Source: Branchiostoma floridae (taxonomy: Eukaryota > Chordata > Leptocardii > Amphioxiformes > Branchiostomatidae). Taken from it: DNA of 64,000 nucleotides. How positions within the stretch are numbered: position 1 is the stretch's first letter; each line of letters begins with the position of its first letter. Location: assembly GCF_000003815.2 (NCBI RefSeq), contig NC_049993.1:11813436-11877435 (forward strand). The letters are read 5' to 3'. Positions 35,611-49,108 of this stretch are shown in pieces. The notes under the pieces are model-generated. The model had not been told where the DNA came from and did no database searches. It saw only the letters and a list, made by a program, of their open reading frames with translations. The position numbers were made by a program, and so were the translations under genes.

Positions 35611-38600
35611 ATGACGAAAAGAGGAATGGACACATTCCACTTGATCGTCCTTCCGATCGTCCTGTTGTGTTGTGTTGTGGGGATATGTGGTGAGACGGAG
35701 GTACACGGCACATGCACGAAGGATGATGGGGTGGACTGTGGTTCAACAAGCTCGAGTTTGGAAGTTTCACCGATTATCACAAAGCTTGATGGTGTAGAGG
35801 TATGCCGTATGGGTATACATGCACATGAACTACGTTCGGTCTTTTGTGGCAAGATTTAGGCCTGCGTCACATTTACAGACTGTGGCCCGGCCGGACAGCT
35901 TTCGTGAACGAAAGTATGATATAAAAGACACACAATTACATAAGACGTAAAGAGAACAGCACGGCCGGCCCCGGTTTGGAGTGTATTGGGGGAAAACAGA
36001 CAGACAAACATCAGACAGACAGAGGGAGGGAGCCAGTGTTCGTATTTTGGGGAAATCTGATCCACTGGAAAGTTAACTACAGCCACTTTCTGTCTTAGGT
36101 CGGACATGTGCAAGATGTAATTCTTGGCGGGAAAACACATCAGATGACGACATTATCGATGAAGCCGCAAGTTCTAGGTAAGTACTAGTACTCATGTCGA
36201 CTTTCCAGATTTCAATACATGTATTTCCATTGATTATAGATTTCTTACGAGACTGTCACTTAAAGCTTCTTTGAATAGAATCTTCAAGCAGGCTGCAACA
36301 GAAGGAACCACCGACAAAAATTAAGGCCTTTTCCGGAATAAAACAATCGGCACTTGCAGCAAAATCACAAGAAAGCTCAGTTTGCCATAACAGTTAATTG
36401 CATCATGCATGCAACCATCGCACGTCGGTACGTGCCCGGGCCCTTAGTCTTAAAGTACATTTAATATAGCGCTAGCTTTTCATCAGCCTGTCTTTATCGT
36501 TTCTGGTATTCCTTACAGAGATCAAGCATTTTTTGACGGATGAGGAGTGTGATCACGTGGTCCGGCTAGCTAAGAAGGACGGGATGTTCGACAGTGTGAC
36601 CAACACTCCCACCAAGTCTGGCAGCGTCAAAGTCATGGACATGAACCAGGACACGGCTCTCAGTCTCAGGGAGGTGAGCGGCTGACGAAACTTCCTTAAC
36701 CAGCAAAAACTGAAATGAAATCGATTTATTTGAATGTTGATTTGATTATATGCATGACCAAACAGAACATATTGTGGATCTGAATAAAGTCAAGTCAATC
36801 CTCTGGGAACCCCCAAACTGATGTGAGCGTGCGAATAAAAAATAAGTTTGGCAAAACAAGTTGCTTTCAGTATGAAATCTAAGTGGTCAGAAGGGTTGAA
36901 CAAATGACTTGACACACTGAGTGAGGTATACAAAACACTAGATTTTCAATTTTGCTCTTTCACGTTTTCTATGACATTGGAATCTACTTTGGCATTTATT
37001 TAATGACATAAGTATCCGCTTCGGCATATAACTGCTCATTTTACAGCTGTTTGCAATTGGTACGATTTACAGTGTGTTTGAATTTTTTTTTCTATTTTTC
37101 GAAACGGCCGAAAATTGATGCGCGCGCGGATGTCATCCATATGATACTATCAACATGGCCTTAACAGTCGTTGCCTATTGTATGAGAATATGTGGACCAA
37201 ATATCGTTCATATGCTTACTAATAAAAGATGTCATTTTCTTTTCAATTCAGTTTATTCTGACGATCGAGAACTCATTTGACATCTATTTGGATGAGGACG
37301 ACATGCTGAAGATGTGAGTTGTTTACACATTCTGAAAGTTCCGGGAAAGTGCATTCAATCGAATGGTGTTCAGCACCAAGGACAGGTCCACTTACTCCAC
37401 TACACACTAGTGTGTGGACGTCACTGATTACGTTAACAACATTGGACCGGCCCGGACGCGCAACTAGTAGAGAGAAACAAAACTCGTGTATTTGAATTTT
37501 TGCTATATCTTTATGCATTATGATTCTCCTCTTTTACCGACATGCACCAAAGCAATATCTAAAGTCTACCACGGTTTTCTGTTGCAGGTATTCCGAATTA
37601 GGCATGGATCGCAATGGTGACAGTGAGTCAAAGGCATTCCTTATCACTTAAACAAAGTTGTTTCCAAATCTTTGAAATTTCAACTTCCGCCGTTTTTTTC
37701 AGGACTTTCCGTTCTTGTTGTAGGTCATATGGTAACTCTTTATCTTTGCTATTTCCATCGTCCATATCTCAGCGGAGATATCAAGGGAAGAGCTTCATGG
37801 GCAAGATCCAAAGTCCGTCATTGATTGGTTGACGGACTACGTTGACAAACGGCCGTACAAAAAGTCCCGGATGAGCCGACAGGCCTGGTTGTACCCCAGC
37901 AAAATTCACGACAAGATTCTGGACGAGATACAAGAGAGGTGGATTTACACGGCTTTATCATAGCATACATCGCATATTTTTTCATTTGTGTTGGTAGTAA
38001 TCATAGTACAATGCTGAACTTTCTTCACAAGATCAATACGGATGACTAAGGACGTTAAAAAAGGAATATTTTTTCAACCTCCTTGGGATGGCCAATCACT
38101 TCAGTCTTCAGAACGTAAACTCACTCGTAACACGCTTATGGGTCTGTAACTCTCGCGTTCTGAAGTGACTGGTCATCAGTATTGATCCTGAAGAATGCTA
38201 CAGTGGTCGATTAAATTTTGATCCGTGTATACCTTTGTGTCGGAAGAAAGTTTAGCACTATAGCATCTGTCTTTCCTTCAAGTGATTGAAATGGACGTAC
38301 ATGTATGTCGGGGGATAATGCAATTGTACTAAAATTTTAGTACACCTTGATGGCTAGTTTGCCTCCATACGGAATCTTAAAGATCATGTACTGAGACATA
38401 TCTTTTATCGTATAAATTTTTCCTCATCTAAATTGTTTGGATTTGCTTTCCCAGGGTGGTTAGCCTTGTGGGTTTGCCTCGCATTCTAATAGACAAGAAC
38501 GACGAGTTCCAGGTGGTACAGTACGGGCCGAAGGGGCACTACCACGCGCACTGGGACTCCGGCAGCTGGGCCGAGAAGTACCCGTGCTGTCATCACGTCA

Positions 38601-40423
38601 AGAGCGGGGCGCGATGTAAGTCCTGCAGGTAAGGATAGAACATGCGCCGCGACATTTTGCGCGATAGTCTCTACCAGGCTGACTACGCTAGCTATTGTAG
38701 GGAGAATAATTTGCCAGGAGAGTTTTGCTACCCGGAGCTGTCGGCCAACCGCGCAACGGAGGGGAAACTTGAACCTTAGTGTGGACTGACTCCCCTGGCC
38801 AATTTCCAGACTTTTTGCCGAATTCTACGATCCCCGCACCCCCATAGGAATGCCTGGTGGAGGCTAGCGCCGAGGTAAGATTACATCTGCAAAACCCTTT
38901 TCAAAGGAGGGGGAAAGGAGGAATACTTATTTGGGTATGTATTTGATCGAATGGTGTTCAGCACCAAGGACAGGTCCAGCTTACTCCACTACCGTACTGT
39001 ACTGTACTGCACTAGTATGTGGACGTCACTGATATACGTTAGCAACACCGGACCGGACGCGCGACTTGGATTTGTTCAGCTCACTTCTTCAGATTATCTA
39101 ACATTGTCTCCATAAGTACAAATTGATATTGACAGAAGATTGCGACACCTCAATTTTCTCTATCTCTTCCTCCCTCTGTTTCTCTGGTCATATTACAGAG
39201 GCCGGTGAACCGTTAACCAAATGTCTGAAAGTGCTACTTATCGATTTTTTGTATAAAAAAATTCATTCATGCCTTTCCTTTCCTTTTCTCCTACCGTAGG
39301 TTCATGACCGTGCTCCTGTACCTGAATGAAGTGGAGGGAGGCGGCGCTACTGCCTTTCCTATCGCGAACAACGAGACATTCAACGAAAATGTGAGAACCT
39401 TCTTTTAATTCACATTAGGGATTAGACCATCCTAGTATCTCACTGAAGCTGCGGTACGTTAGCGGCGTCGCTGTGGCCGAACGATTTGACAGATCTCTCA
39501 ACGATTTTTATCGATGAAAACGAACCATTTCATGAAGTTTGTTGTCTTCCAGTTATGATTTTCCATTGTAAAGTCAAGGGTAACACAAATCCATTTTAGG
39601 TGTACGGCTGCCAACGTTCAGTGAGATGCCCGGCCCGCTTTAGTAGCAAGAATATCTAAAAGGTCTTGCCCAAAGTCGTTATGCTTTGACTCTCCTCTGT
39701 CCATGATGTTGATCTTATGATCTATATATTAATCCTTATTCATCTCTGATGTGTTTTCGTCATATTTTGCTCTAGTCATTCCGGATGAGCGGTAAGATTA
39801 ACCTCCATCGGCACTGTGAAGACGCCAACTTAGTCGTCCCGGCGGAGAAGGGGAAGGCTATCATCTGGTACAACCACCACCTGGATCCTACAACGGGTAA
39901 GAACTAATAAACTATTCCTACAATATTGATATCATATTTATACCATATTCAGCATCTCTCTGTCTTAGATTTCTGCGTACAGTGCTGAAATGATACTGCA
40001 CTCGTACCCAATGCGTATAAGTGAGGGTGACACCAAAATGATGTTATGGAGAGATTCTAAATTTATATACAGGTCAATATGGCCATATCCATGATAATCA
40101 AGTTTGGTAATCTTTTGAGTGACTGTTATGTCGATTGGGACTTTCGTAAAGGCTCATAGTTTATAAAACACCATTGTCAATGAGTTTTCTTGCTGTTCGA
40201 CATACATGTATGCCATTGATAGGGTAGCATACGTGTAAATTAAAGAAATGCCAACGTCACAATTCCTGTCCTTACAGGGTGGGTGGGAGAAATGGACAGT
40301 TTCACTCTGCACGGGGGGTGTGGCGTCACCAGTGGACACAAGTGGATCGCTAACAAGTGGATACTGGTCAGCGACAAGCGAGACAAGGACCTGGACCCTA
40401 ACTTCAAACCCAACAGAGCATAA
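35611..40423 (+). CDS. P4HTM: Transmembrane prolyl 4-hydroxylase-like protein with EF-hands
   Basis: Ten exons: 35611-35799, 36099-36177, 36519-36673, 37252-37313, 37588-37622, 37773-37938, 38455-38628, 39300-39390, 39776-39896 and 40278-40423, giving 405 residues. An N-terminal hydrophobic stretch (about 9-27) is a signal peptide or type II anchor. There are two canonical EF-hand loops, DMNQDTALSLRE (130-141) and DRNGDTEISREE (169-180). The 2-oxoglutarate/Fe(II) dioxygenase core has HxD ligands H261 and D263 in HYHAHWDSG, distal H369 in FTLHGGCG and the 2-oxoglutarate lysine K379 in GHKWIANKW. This domain order is that of vertebrate P4HTM, an ER-membrane dioxygenase linked to HIF regulation, although this protein is about 100 residues shorter. 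Exon 5 is only 35 nt and supplies half of the second EF-hand. Start: ATG 35611 gives the hydrophobic N terminus. Confidence 0.93.
37353..37455 (+). repeat. Intronic repeat copy 1 with RE1-like motif
   Basis: In P4HTM intron 4. It shares tcgaatggtgttcagcacca, ggacaggtcca, cttactccacta, gtgtgg/tatgtgg acgtcactgat and ggaccgg with copy 2 at 38945-39065, in the same order and orientation. Confidence 0.8.
38086..38178. repeat. Foldback in P4HTM intron 6
   Basis: Arms around ggccaatcacttcag ... cagaacg and cgttctgaagtgactggtc pair with a few mismatches across a loop of about 45 bases. Confidence 0.5.
38945..39065 (+). repeat. Intronic repeat copy 2 with RE1-like motif
   Basis: In P4HTM intron 7, a diverged direct copy of 37353-37455. 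It carries an inserted gtactgtactgtact run in the middle. Confidence 0.8.
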
Positions 40424-43266
40424 GCTGTACGGTCAAAGATGTCCTACGTACAGTGTACACCATCTAAAACATTTCTGGAAGTGTCCTCATGACTTTTTCC
40501 TAAAACACGGACATTGTGTAGATGTATCGAACTTTCAAAGCAAAAGGGTTTGTCATTACTGGAGAGCAACAAAATAGAAATATTTTGTCAACAGCTATTG
40601 TTTAGTTGTAAGCTAAGTTTAAATGTATTTTTGTATGAAAAGAACATTGTTATGACGTACGCCTTTCTGCTTCTTCCCGTGGTTACCTTTGAAAGTACTT
40701 TCAGTCAGCACAAATTCAGCCTGTGTATGAAACTATGAATTATCAAGTTACGGCTGCAGTAGCTCTATGTACTTTTATATACAATGCAGATTTGTTACAC
40801 CCTTACAAATCTTGCAACGTTTTTTTTTTACACATTGAATGTTTTTTTTTGCAAATTTGATGTAGTGATGGTAACTGGTTAAATGTGTGCAATACTTCTG
40901 TGGTGCGGAGCTGGTGTGATGTTAACATGCATTTATGGTTGGGAGAAATACCGAAAGATTAGAACTTTAATCACTGATTTGTATGATGTCATGTGCTTCC
41001 TTAATGTTGATTGTTATCATTGTGATACAGCATCAATGGCTGACTAGGCTGGATGAAGAGTTCACAAGTTTGATATCTGGCAATGGCATTCTTGGCTAGA
41101 TGTTGTGTCCATGGGAATGGCACAAACCTATTAAAGATAGTCATCACGGCTAGATTTTCAGGCTCCAAAGTCTTTGGTTCCTTTATTCAATTCTTCTATC
41201 AAAGATACTGAAAAAGGCAGTATGTAGCCTGGAAATGGCACTTTTTCTGAGAGACTTTAAAGTCATTTAATACCTCAGTAGGGTTTGTACAACTCAGTCC
41301 ACATATTTTCAATTGTACAATTATACAAACAAATTCTAGAAAATATAATTCTACTGTTTAAAGCAAGTTGAAACATTCAACCTTTTGTTTTTCATCGTGG
41401 TTGACTCTAATAAAGCAACAAGTTTTCAAGTGTTCATCATAGTGTAATCTTTATGTATCTACATATTAATTTGTTTTATTTTGTCAAGAGCACATGACAT
41501 CAAAGTTGGCCAACTAGGACAAAATATATATAACAGCATAATATAGAAATTGTTGAGAAAATACACACAGAAAACAATGTGAAATGACATAAAAGAAGCT
41601 CCAAATATCAAACTGAAATGCTCTATTTAAAGTACTCTTGAATATAATAGCTATTCATCTGAATATTACATACACCTCCAGAAAACAAAAACTACAAAAT
41701 ATATACACATTTCCACATGCAACACAAGGGACTTACAGGAAAATACTGACAAAAAAGTACATCATTGAGTTTCTTAAAAGCCTCTAGGCTGAGCTTATGA
41801 TATCAGAGGTGAAATTTGATAGAAACACACCTCTTGGTTTGATGAGCCTATAGACCAATTTTCATTACTATATATGCGCAGCATTTTTGATTATTCTGAA
41901 CAGAAGAACATCAGGATTTCTGCAGTTCCAGGAGAAATTTGGAACAGTTTTGATATTTTTATCCAAGACTAGCATTGCATACTGAAATTTTGGCCCATCA
42001 GCAATCTGCAAATTAGTTCAAACTAAAAAATGTCAGTATCAATTACAAAGAATCACAGTAGTTGTATGTCCTGATATTCGGGTTGTGGGGACTGTTTCAT
42101 CATCCAAACATCTGCCAGAAAACATTCTGCAGCATTGTGTTATCAAAATGATTTTCTCTGTACTTATAAGGGTACAGTAAAGATTCTATACATGTGTACA
42201 GAAACCCTACCAACCTTCCTATTTTAACCTCCTTGACCAAATAAGTCAACATGATGTTTGCCTGGGCTTTTAGATCATTCTGAGATGGATCATTTCTGAA
42301 AACAAAATCGCCCTTTTTCTCATTCCTACAAAATCTCTATATAATGTGTTTATCTCCCACAAGAACTACATATACTATCAATAATGAAATTTAAACAATT
42401 GAATATGAGTGGCATTTCAGGCACTTTTCAACCTCTCCACATTGTAGCTGAATATGGCACAATGTTTTATACACATTAGAAAAGTCCTTTATATTTGCTT
42501 TTGAATGGGAAGCAAGAATTCACAAGAAGACACCAGTTGATATTACAGTACATTCAAATTGTGCATTTCCAACTAGTGTTTCCTTCACATACTTACAAAA
42601 CTATTGGCACATGGTTGACACCATCTTGTCATCATCAATGGCACTTCAATACTAGTACACTTAGTCTAGTAATCTAGTAATCTAATCTGTACAAATATAC
42701 ATGAACAATAGAATTGCTTTGTAACAAATAAACCTACCAGCAGTACTGGCACTTACTGTGTGCTTTTAAAAGTGGCATGTTTCTGTCTTGCACATTATGA
42801 CGGATGCAGAATTTCATAATGTTATGTGCTTGTGCTCTGTTTGTAGCAGATGGAATGTTGGAATGTTTTTCAACCCTAATTTTCAACCCTAATTTGATAA
42901 AAATAATTTTCAAGACAAAGGCGATGCCAGGATCTTCACTACAGGTGTAGCAGGGTATAAAACAGCCCTGGAAAGAATGCACTTGGCCAATTAATGCCAG
43001 GGGTGTTGTTTAGCCTGCTACACCTGTAACTATGTTGATCAGGATAGCATGTTAACTTAGCATTTCCTACTGTGGTAAAAACTTGCCAGAAAGTTGCAAA
43101 TTGCACGGAAAACAGGCACTGATATCCAGCATTTTGTCCATCATCGGTATCATTGCAACATGCAAGCTGGTTAACCTCGGGCATCCCAAGTTCCCAGGAG
43201 TCCAGCAGAAATCCAGTGCTGTATGGTATCCATGGAATACTGAGGGTTACTACAGTCTAATGTATT
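40424..43266. other. Convergent 3' regions of P4HTM and ZIP
   Basis: No gene is recognised. A plus-strand aataaa near 41408 and a minus-strand aataaa (tttatt near 41475) are candidate polyadenylation signals for the two convergent genes. The region is AT-rich and probably mostly 3' UTR. Confidence 0.5.
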
Positions 43267-46200
43267 CTACCTCTGCAGTACAAATGACAGTGTAGCCAGG
43301 ATACTGAACCCTACAGTCAGACACAGCACCTTGAGAAGTCTGTCCCCGTCCTTTTCCAGCTCACGCCCGAGGATCTCGAAGAACGTGACATGGATGAACG
43401 TGCCCGCGGCGAGCCCCTGGAGGATTGCACTGATCACTGCTGTCACAAACCCTGGCTGGGTCTGCGGAAACACAGTTCAATTGGTTAAAAACATGACAAC
43501 CACATCAGCTATCAAAGGCACATAGCTTAAAAGTTGATATATAGAAATGTATCAGTGGAAGAAACCATCCCAATAGTGTGCAAAAGAAACAAGGAAACCA
43601 GTCTACTTCTTTCTTCCTTATGTTCTTAATTCACTTTCCTACGTGCTAGCATTTATGCTTATTACACTTTATACTACATACGTCTGCTGATGATGTACAT
43701 AGATGTACCTTGTTGGTCTGTTTATCATCACTTTGTCTGTCACTTTTATATCATCACATGTAACTTTTTGCAAACATCTATGGCCATACTAAACTGTGAT
43801 GTCTTTCACCCACACATGCAGTTAGACACTTATGTCATTGTAGTATGTAACAAAAGGCATCCACAGTATGTGTACAGCACAATGTATGCCTCTTTTTTTT
43901 AACAACCCACCTGGATGCCCATCCCAGCGCCCATGCCGGCCGGTACCATGACACAGAACAGTAGTGCCAGTTTCACCACGGTGGGCGTCTTCATGTTAGC
44001 GGAGACCAGGTTCACGCCCAGCGCGAAGGCTGCCAGACACTCGTGGATCATCACTCCTATGTACAGGTTCACAAATACTCCCATGTCCTCCTGGAGGCCT
44101 AGACAGAAGAGAAAAATACATTTAGTACCTTGCTTTTTTAAACATAACCTAGCCTTTTCACAATATTAATGCTACAGAAAGATGAATGAACTATGATTCA
44201 AATTATACATATCATATTCAAAATTTACATAATGTCATAGGCATGCATGAACCAGAAAGAAGACATGTAAGACTGATAAAATTGTTAATTTTATGGCACA
44301 GTTACATGGACTCCAAAATAAATGATTCAGTTCTAATGTTAATGTATTATCTATTGTGAAAGTAAACTGTATGAAAAATTGAGTGCCACTGCCTCTGAGT
44401 TACAAAAACACAAAAAATTTCCTCTTTACTAATAAATAAGATACTATATCTTTTTACATGGACTAGGACTAGGTTATACAAACTACCTACTCTCTTAGCA
44501 GAGATTGTTAGGAAATGGTGCTAGCAGAAAAAAACAGGGCATATAAAAAGACAGTCACTATCTTCCCCGCCAATTGCTCAGAGACTACTCACCCATGGCC
44601 AGCCCCTCGAACACAGAGTGCACAGACAGCGCCAAAAGCAGCACATAGGAGCGGAACGAACTCAGCTCTCCCACACCCTCAAAATGGTCGTGGTGCAGGT
44701 GGCCGTTGTGCGTGCTGTAACGTAAACTCTGCTGTTCTGCATCTGATGAGGATTCGCTGTCCGAGTCCGACTCGCTACTTCTGCCCAGCCGACTGGTTTG
44801 TTTACTGACAGGAAAGAAAAACAGCATGTCAGGTGTGGCATCTGGATTGTTCCTTTCAAACAAGATATGATGGCAACAAACATTCTGCACTTTGTATAGT
44901 TTCTTCTTTGACAATTCACAATGTGCGTCTATCAGACTGAATACCTCTAGCTAAAATTTTGTAATCATATCAACAGGGCAAAGTGGTATTGTTCGACATA
45001 CATTCCTAACATTTGGTCTTGTATGAAGAATAATTTGATCAAGTACTAGAAGCTTAGATTTCTCCCCACTGCCTAACCTACATATTTGGTACCAATAGGC
45101 TAAATGTACTTTAGAAGGAGAAGGGTTAAAACTGTTGACCTGCTGAGATTTTTTTTAGCCAATTTAACCCCCCCCCCCCCCCCCCCTGAGCTGTGTGATT
45201 GATCAGATCAGTAAAATTGGACCTATTCTGTGCTGCTGCTGCAGATATACAGTACCTCCCGAATAGATGTGGTTTGCTGCGGTATGCCGCATTTAAGTGA
45301 GAAATGCCCCAAACCCAAGATACTCGACCAACATACAGGCATTATATACGTTCATATATACTTGGGTATAGCAGGACAAGGGTTAACTTAGAAATAAACC
45401 AACCACTGCAGTAGTGTAGTTAGGAAAAGCCTTACCTGCTGCCTAGTGTCTCCATCTTCAGTAAGCCTGTTCTCTGGGGTTTCTTCTGACAGGAGTGAAC
45501 CACCTGTTCTACAAACACTGACAGGAGCAGACCAACCTGGACAGGGGGAGGGGGGTGATGGGCATAGGTTACAGGAAATTAGCCTGGTATCTAAATACTA
45601 TCTATTTATATTAGCTTCACTTCAATGTTCACTTCAACCTTCACTTCAACTGAGGTAGCTGCATAGTCTTTGTAATGTACACATCACAGGGCTGTAACTA
45701 TCCCCTCGCGGCAATGTGGCATGGGCTGCTATAAGCACAATTTAATCAGGCTACTGTGCAGGGAAGTGACCATTGAATGGAATTAGAGTTAAGATGGGGA
45801 TGGATACTATGGACTTCAGGAAAATCAGACTACTACTAAAGATCAAGGTACTGAAATTTAATTGATATATGAGCTGGCTTTGCTTACCTCCCAATGCAGG
45901 CAAGCAAATTTCCTTCACTGCCTGGGAAGACTAATGTTTTGAATTTTGGAGATTTAGAATTACATTTTTAAGCATGTACGATGTAGGTTGGGATTATCTG
46001 TAATCATTATGTGGAGGCAAATAACATCAACTTACAATAGTGACTGTCTCGGCTAGCGGGTAGTTAACTTTAATGTCCTTCATGGTCAGGGCATTCTCCA
46101 CTTTCTCCCTGACCGTTGGCAACAGGCCCAGAAAACACGTGGCCAGGAATACTCCGCCAGCGAAACACGACATCAGGCCCAGCGCACGCGACGTCCGCCG

Positions 46201-46320
46201 CTGTCTCTGTCCGAAGTCTGTCTGTGGCCGAGCGACACACTTGAGTGGAATGATAGTCATAATGAAGAGGCCGATGAACGTGCCTCCCAGGCACAGGCCC
46301 TTTACTACCAACAGCTCCAT
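43267..46320 (-). CDS. ZIP-family zinc transporter, SLC39A1/2/3 group
   Basis: Five coding exons on the minus strand: 46036-46320, 45436-45536, 44593-44804, 43911-44098 and 43267-43461, giving 326 residues, the size of ZIP1-3. Eight membrane segments can be traced: three before a variable loop and five after it. The loop (about 130-176) has a Ser/Asp/Glu-rich run and a histidine cluster HNGHLHHDH (161-169). TM4 carries H191 and E195 in HSVFEGLAMG. TM5 carries H218 E219 in HECLAAFALGVNL, the metal-binding signature of the ZIP II subfamily. It should move Zn2+ into the cytosol across the plasma membrane. It cannot be assigned to ZIP1, 2 or 3 and is probably ancestral to them. The acceptor just upstream of the ATG (about 46353) implies at least one non-coding 5' exon. 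Confidence 0.93.
45169..45186. repeat. Poly-C/poly-G tract
   Basis: An uninterrupted run of about 18 C in a ZIP intron. It is a mononucleotide repeat. Confidence 0.95.
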
Positions 46321-49108
46321 GGTTTTAGTCTTCCTCCAGTTACACAGATCCTGTGAAAAAGAAATTGAGTGTTGTCAGAATGTTTGGTAACAGATAAGTA
46401 AGTAACAGATTCAAATTATGTCATGTAGTGTTTGCATATTCCTTTCACATTCTAGATGTTCAGTATCATTATCATTATTACATACATCCTCAGTACTGGC
46501 AAGGATCCTTTACAATGTAATAATGGGGGAGAATTTGCACTGGGGTGTACTTAATGATATTTTCTGTGTACTCAGCTTGTGAAAACACCAGATAATACCA
46601 TGATAAGGGTACTGTGATGGAAAAATTTTGAATGGAAAAATTGTGTAATTGCTAGTAATGGGAGAGTCAATGTTTATGATACAGTGTGGTCCGTCTGCCT
46701 TGCTTCTATATATATCATATATTGATTTCTCATTAGTACATGTACGTGTACATGATGATATCTTTTGATAAATGAGAGTAAATCTAACACATTGACTCTA
46801 AATACTAATGGCTGATAAATACTAAATACTTGTAGCAACAAAGAAATATCTTCCATAACGATAAAATTTCCATTACTACAAAGGAGTATCTCTGATTCCA
46901 CTGAAAACTGCGCATGTATGCTGTAATGTCATGTTAACAGTGGACGTTATCACCACCATGTAAGTGTTGTATCAATAAACACCTTGACTACACACTAAAC
47001 AACACGGCATGTGATTTAATCTCAACGTTTGACGTCAACTTCAACAGTCAAACTTCTGCACCAAATGCGAGATAATCTCACCAGCAAATGATGTGAAAGA
47101 CCACAAATGTTAGCATAGGAAAACAAAAAACAAATTGAGATTTTATTGCAGAAGGAGATATGAATGACTTCCCTGGTATCCAGACCTATATAACGCTAGT
47201 TCACCTTTATCCATGGGGTGACCTTTATCCGTTGTTTTTAAAAACAGTACATTTAGGGGTATTAAGTCTAAGGACTGTGATTTCAAATTTGCAATATTTT
47301 AAAAATGTTCCAATTTGAAACGACCGTCCATCCACTTCATATCCCTAAATATGCTTTTTTTTTACAAACAACGGATATAGGTTACCCTTGGATAAAGGTG
47401 AACCAGCGTTACTGATTATATTTGCTTCCTAACTACTTTTTCTACAGTTGAGAAATGTACGTGAGCTGTACATGACTGGAGACCAGGTAAATACATGACT
47501 GCTGACTGTGCTATAAGTGTAACTTCCATATAGTAACTGCTTTGTGCTATCAGCCACCTGGCTATTGTGCTGTGGTTGCTAGAAATTATCAGCTCTCAAT
47601 AATTGGGATTTGTCAAAAACCACAAAGTATAGAGGCTATAATCATGTGATAACCATGATTACAATGCTCATAATGAGTACCTACCAGTATATAGTGGTAC
47701 TACCTGGCCATATGATGTTAATTATACCAAGAACTTCTATGTAATGTTCTTGATTCTACATGTACCTGTTGCACAATACTCTCTCTCTAGTATTGCACAA
47801 ATATCCTGTTCCATTGACAGCCCTGTATGACTTTGAGTCTATTTGGACTGCAACAACACAATGCACAATGGACTTCCAGGCATGAAAAAGGGATCTTAAA
47901 CAATGAACATATTCAGCAGTATGTGACACATAATTTTGACACCTTTAGCCTACTAGGGACTTGATCTGTTTGGTTTTTAATAGTACATGTACCAGGGCTG
48001 TTTCAAGCTTAAGTTTCTTTCCATCTCACTCACTATTTGGGAGCCCATGTTGTTCAATTTGTTATCAAATCTCCAATTTTAATTTATGTCATTCCATGTC
48101 ATAGAAGTTCAGATATTTAAATGGTAGGGAGAAATTTATGTCAATCCCAGGACGGAGGGACGGATCCTCTGGAATCAGCTTCTGATTGGTTCCCATGTTT
48201 GGTAGCGGAGTCAGAGAGATGGTTAGGAGTTGAACTGGCCATTTACATGTGACGTCACTGCTGTCACACCTGTCACTTGAAGCTGAGTCAATTTGAACAC
48301 TTGTGTATAATGTGTTTACTACGTGACTGTTATTACAAATCCAATCCAAATTTACCTGGCAACTTCCACGTTCAATCATCAAGCATGGCATGGTACTAAA
48401 ATCCCCATTGTAACAGTTATAAACAGGTATGCTATATACTCAGTGTTTTCAGTGAAACAGGCAGGTGGTTACTAACATGTTGATGTCCTTGGTTTAGTTT
48501 ACACACCAGTGAATTGCAGCTTAAGCATTCAAAACTTTTTGTGTTTTAATGGCAAGTTTTCTTCTGACAATAGTTGCTTCACTGCGCGATTATCAATATC
48601 ATGCACTTAATAACAGTTCTTTGTGGGGGTCAGAAGATGATACTGTAGATGTCCAAAAATGCTTGATCCACTCAAGGAGCTTTCATCACAAATAAACCTT
48701 GATTCAATGCAATGCAAGCAGCTGCGTCCATCTCCATTTTAATTTGGTGTCCCTATGATGTCACCAGAAAATCTTTGCCATGTACAAACATGTCCCAAAC
48801 AACTCTGCTAGTAACATTTTTATCATGGCTCCTTCCCTGTAGTCGAGGATGTGAGGGAAGTTCTGGAAGATTTACAATGTAAGACTTTTATAATGTTAGA
48901 TGGTTTGATGATGACTGTGTTGGAAAGTGACATAGGCAAGTTGCTATTAAACCTGGATGAACATGAAATTGACACCTTTGCAGTGTTTATTTAGTCTGCT
49001 ACTGTGGCTCTTTTGTTGTAATATGACTCTGGTTGTTGAAAATCACCTTGATTGAATCAATGTCTAATCACAGTCATAACATACCGTTTGGGCAATTTCA
49101 CAATCTGC
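46321..49108. other. Upstream region or first intron of the ZIP gene
   Basis: Contains the MITE at 47191-47411 and otherwise AT-rich sequence with no recognised gene. If the ZIP 5' exon lies near 49740-49830 this whole stretch is intron. Confidence 0.4.
47191..47411. mobile_element. MITE with long imperfect terminal inverted repeats
   Basis: About 221 bp. The left end runs taacgctagttcaccttta then a second half with acctttatccgttg. The right end, reversed, runs taacgctggttcaccttta then acctatatccgttg. The arms pair over about 70 bases. It begins and ends in TA, which would suit a TA-inserting family, but no clear target duplication can be separated from the ends. Confidence 0.8.
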
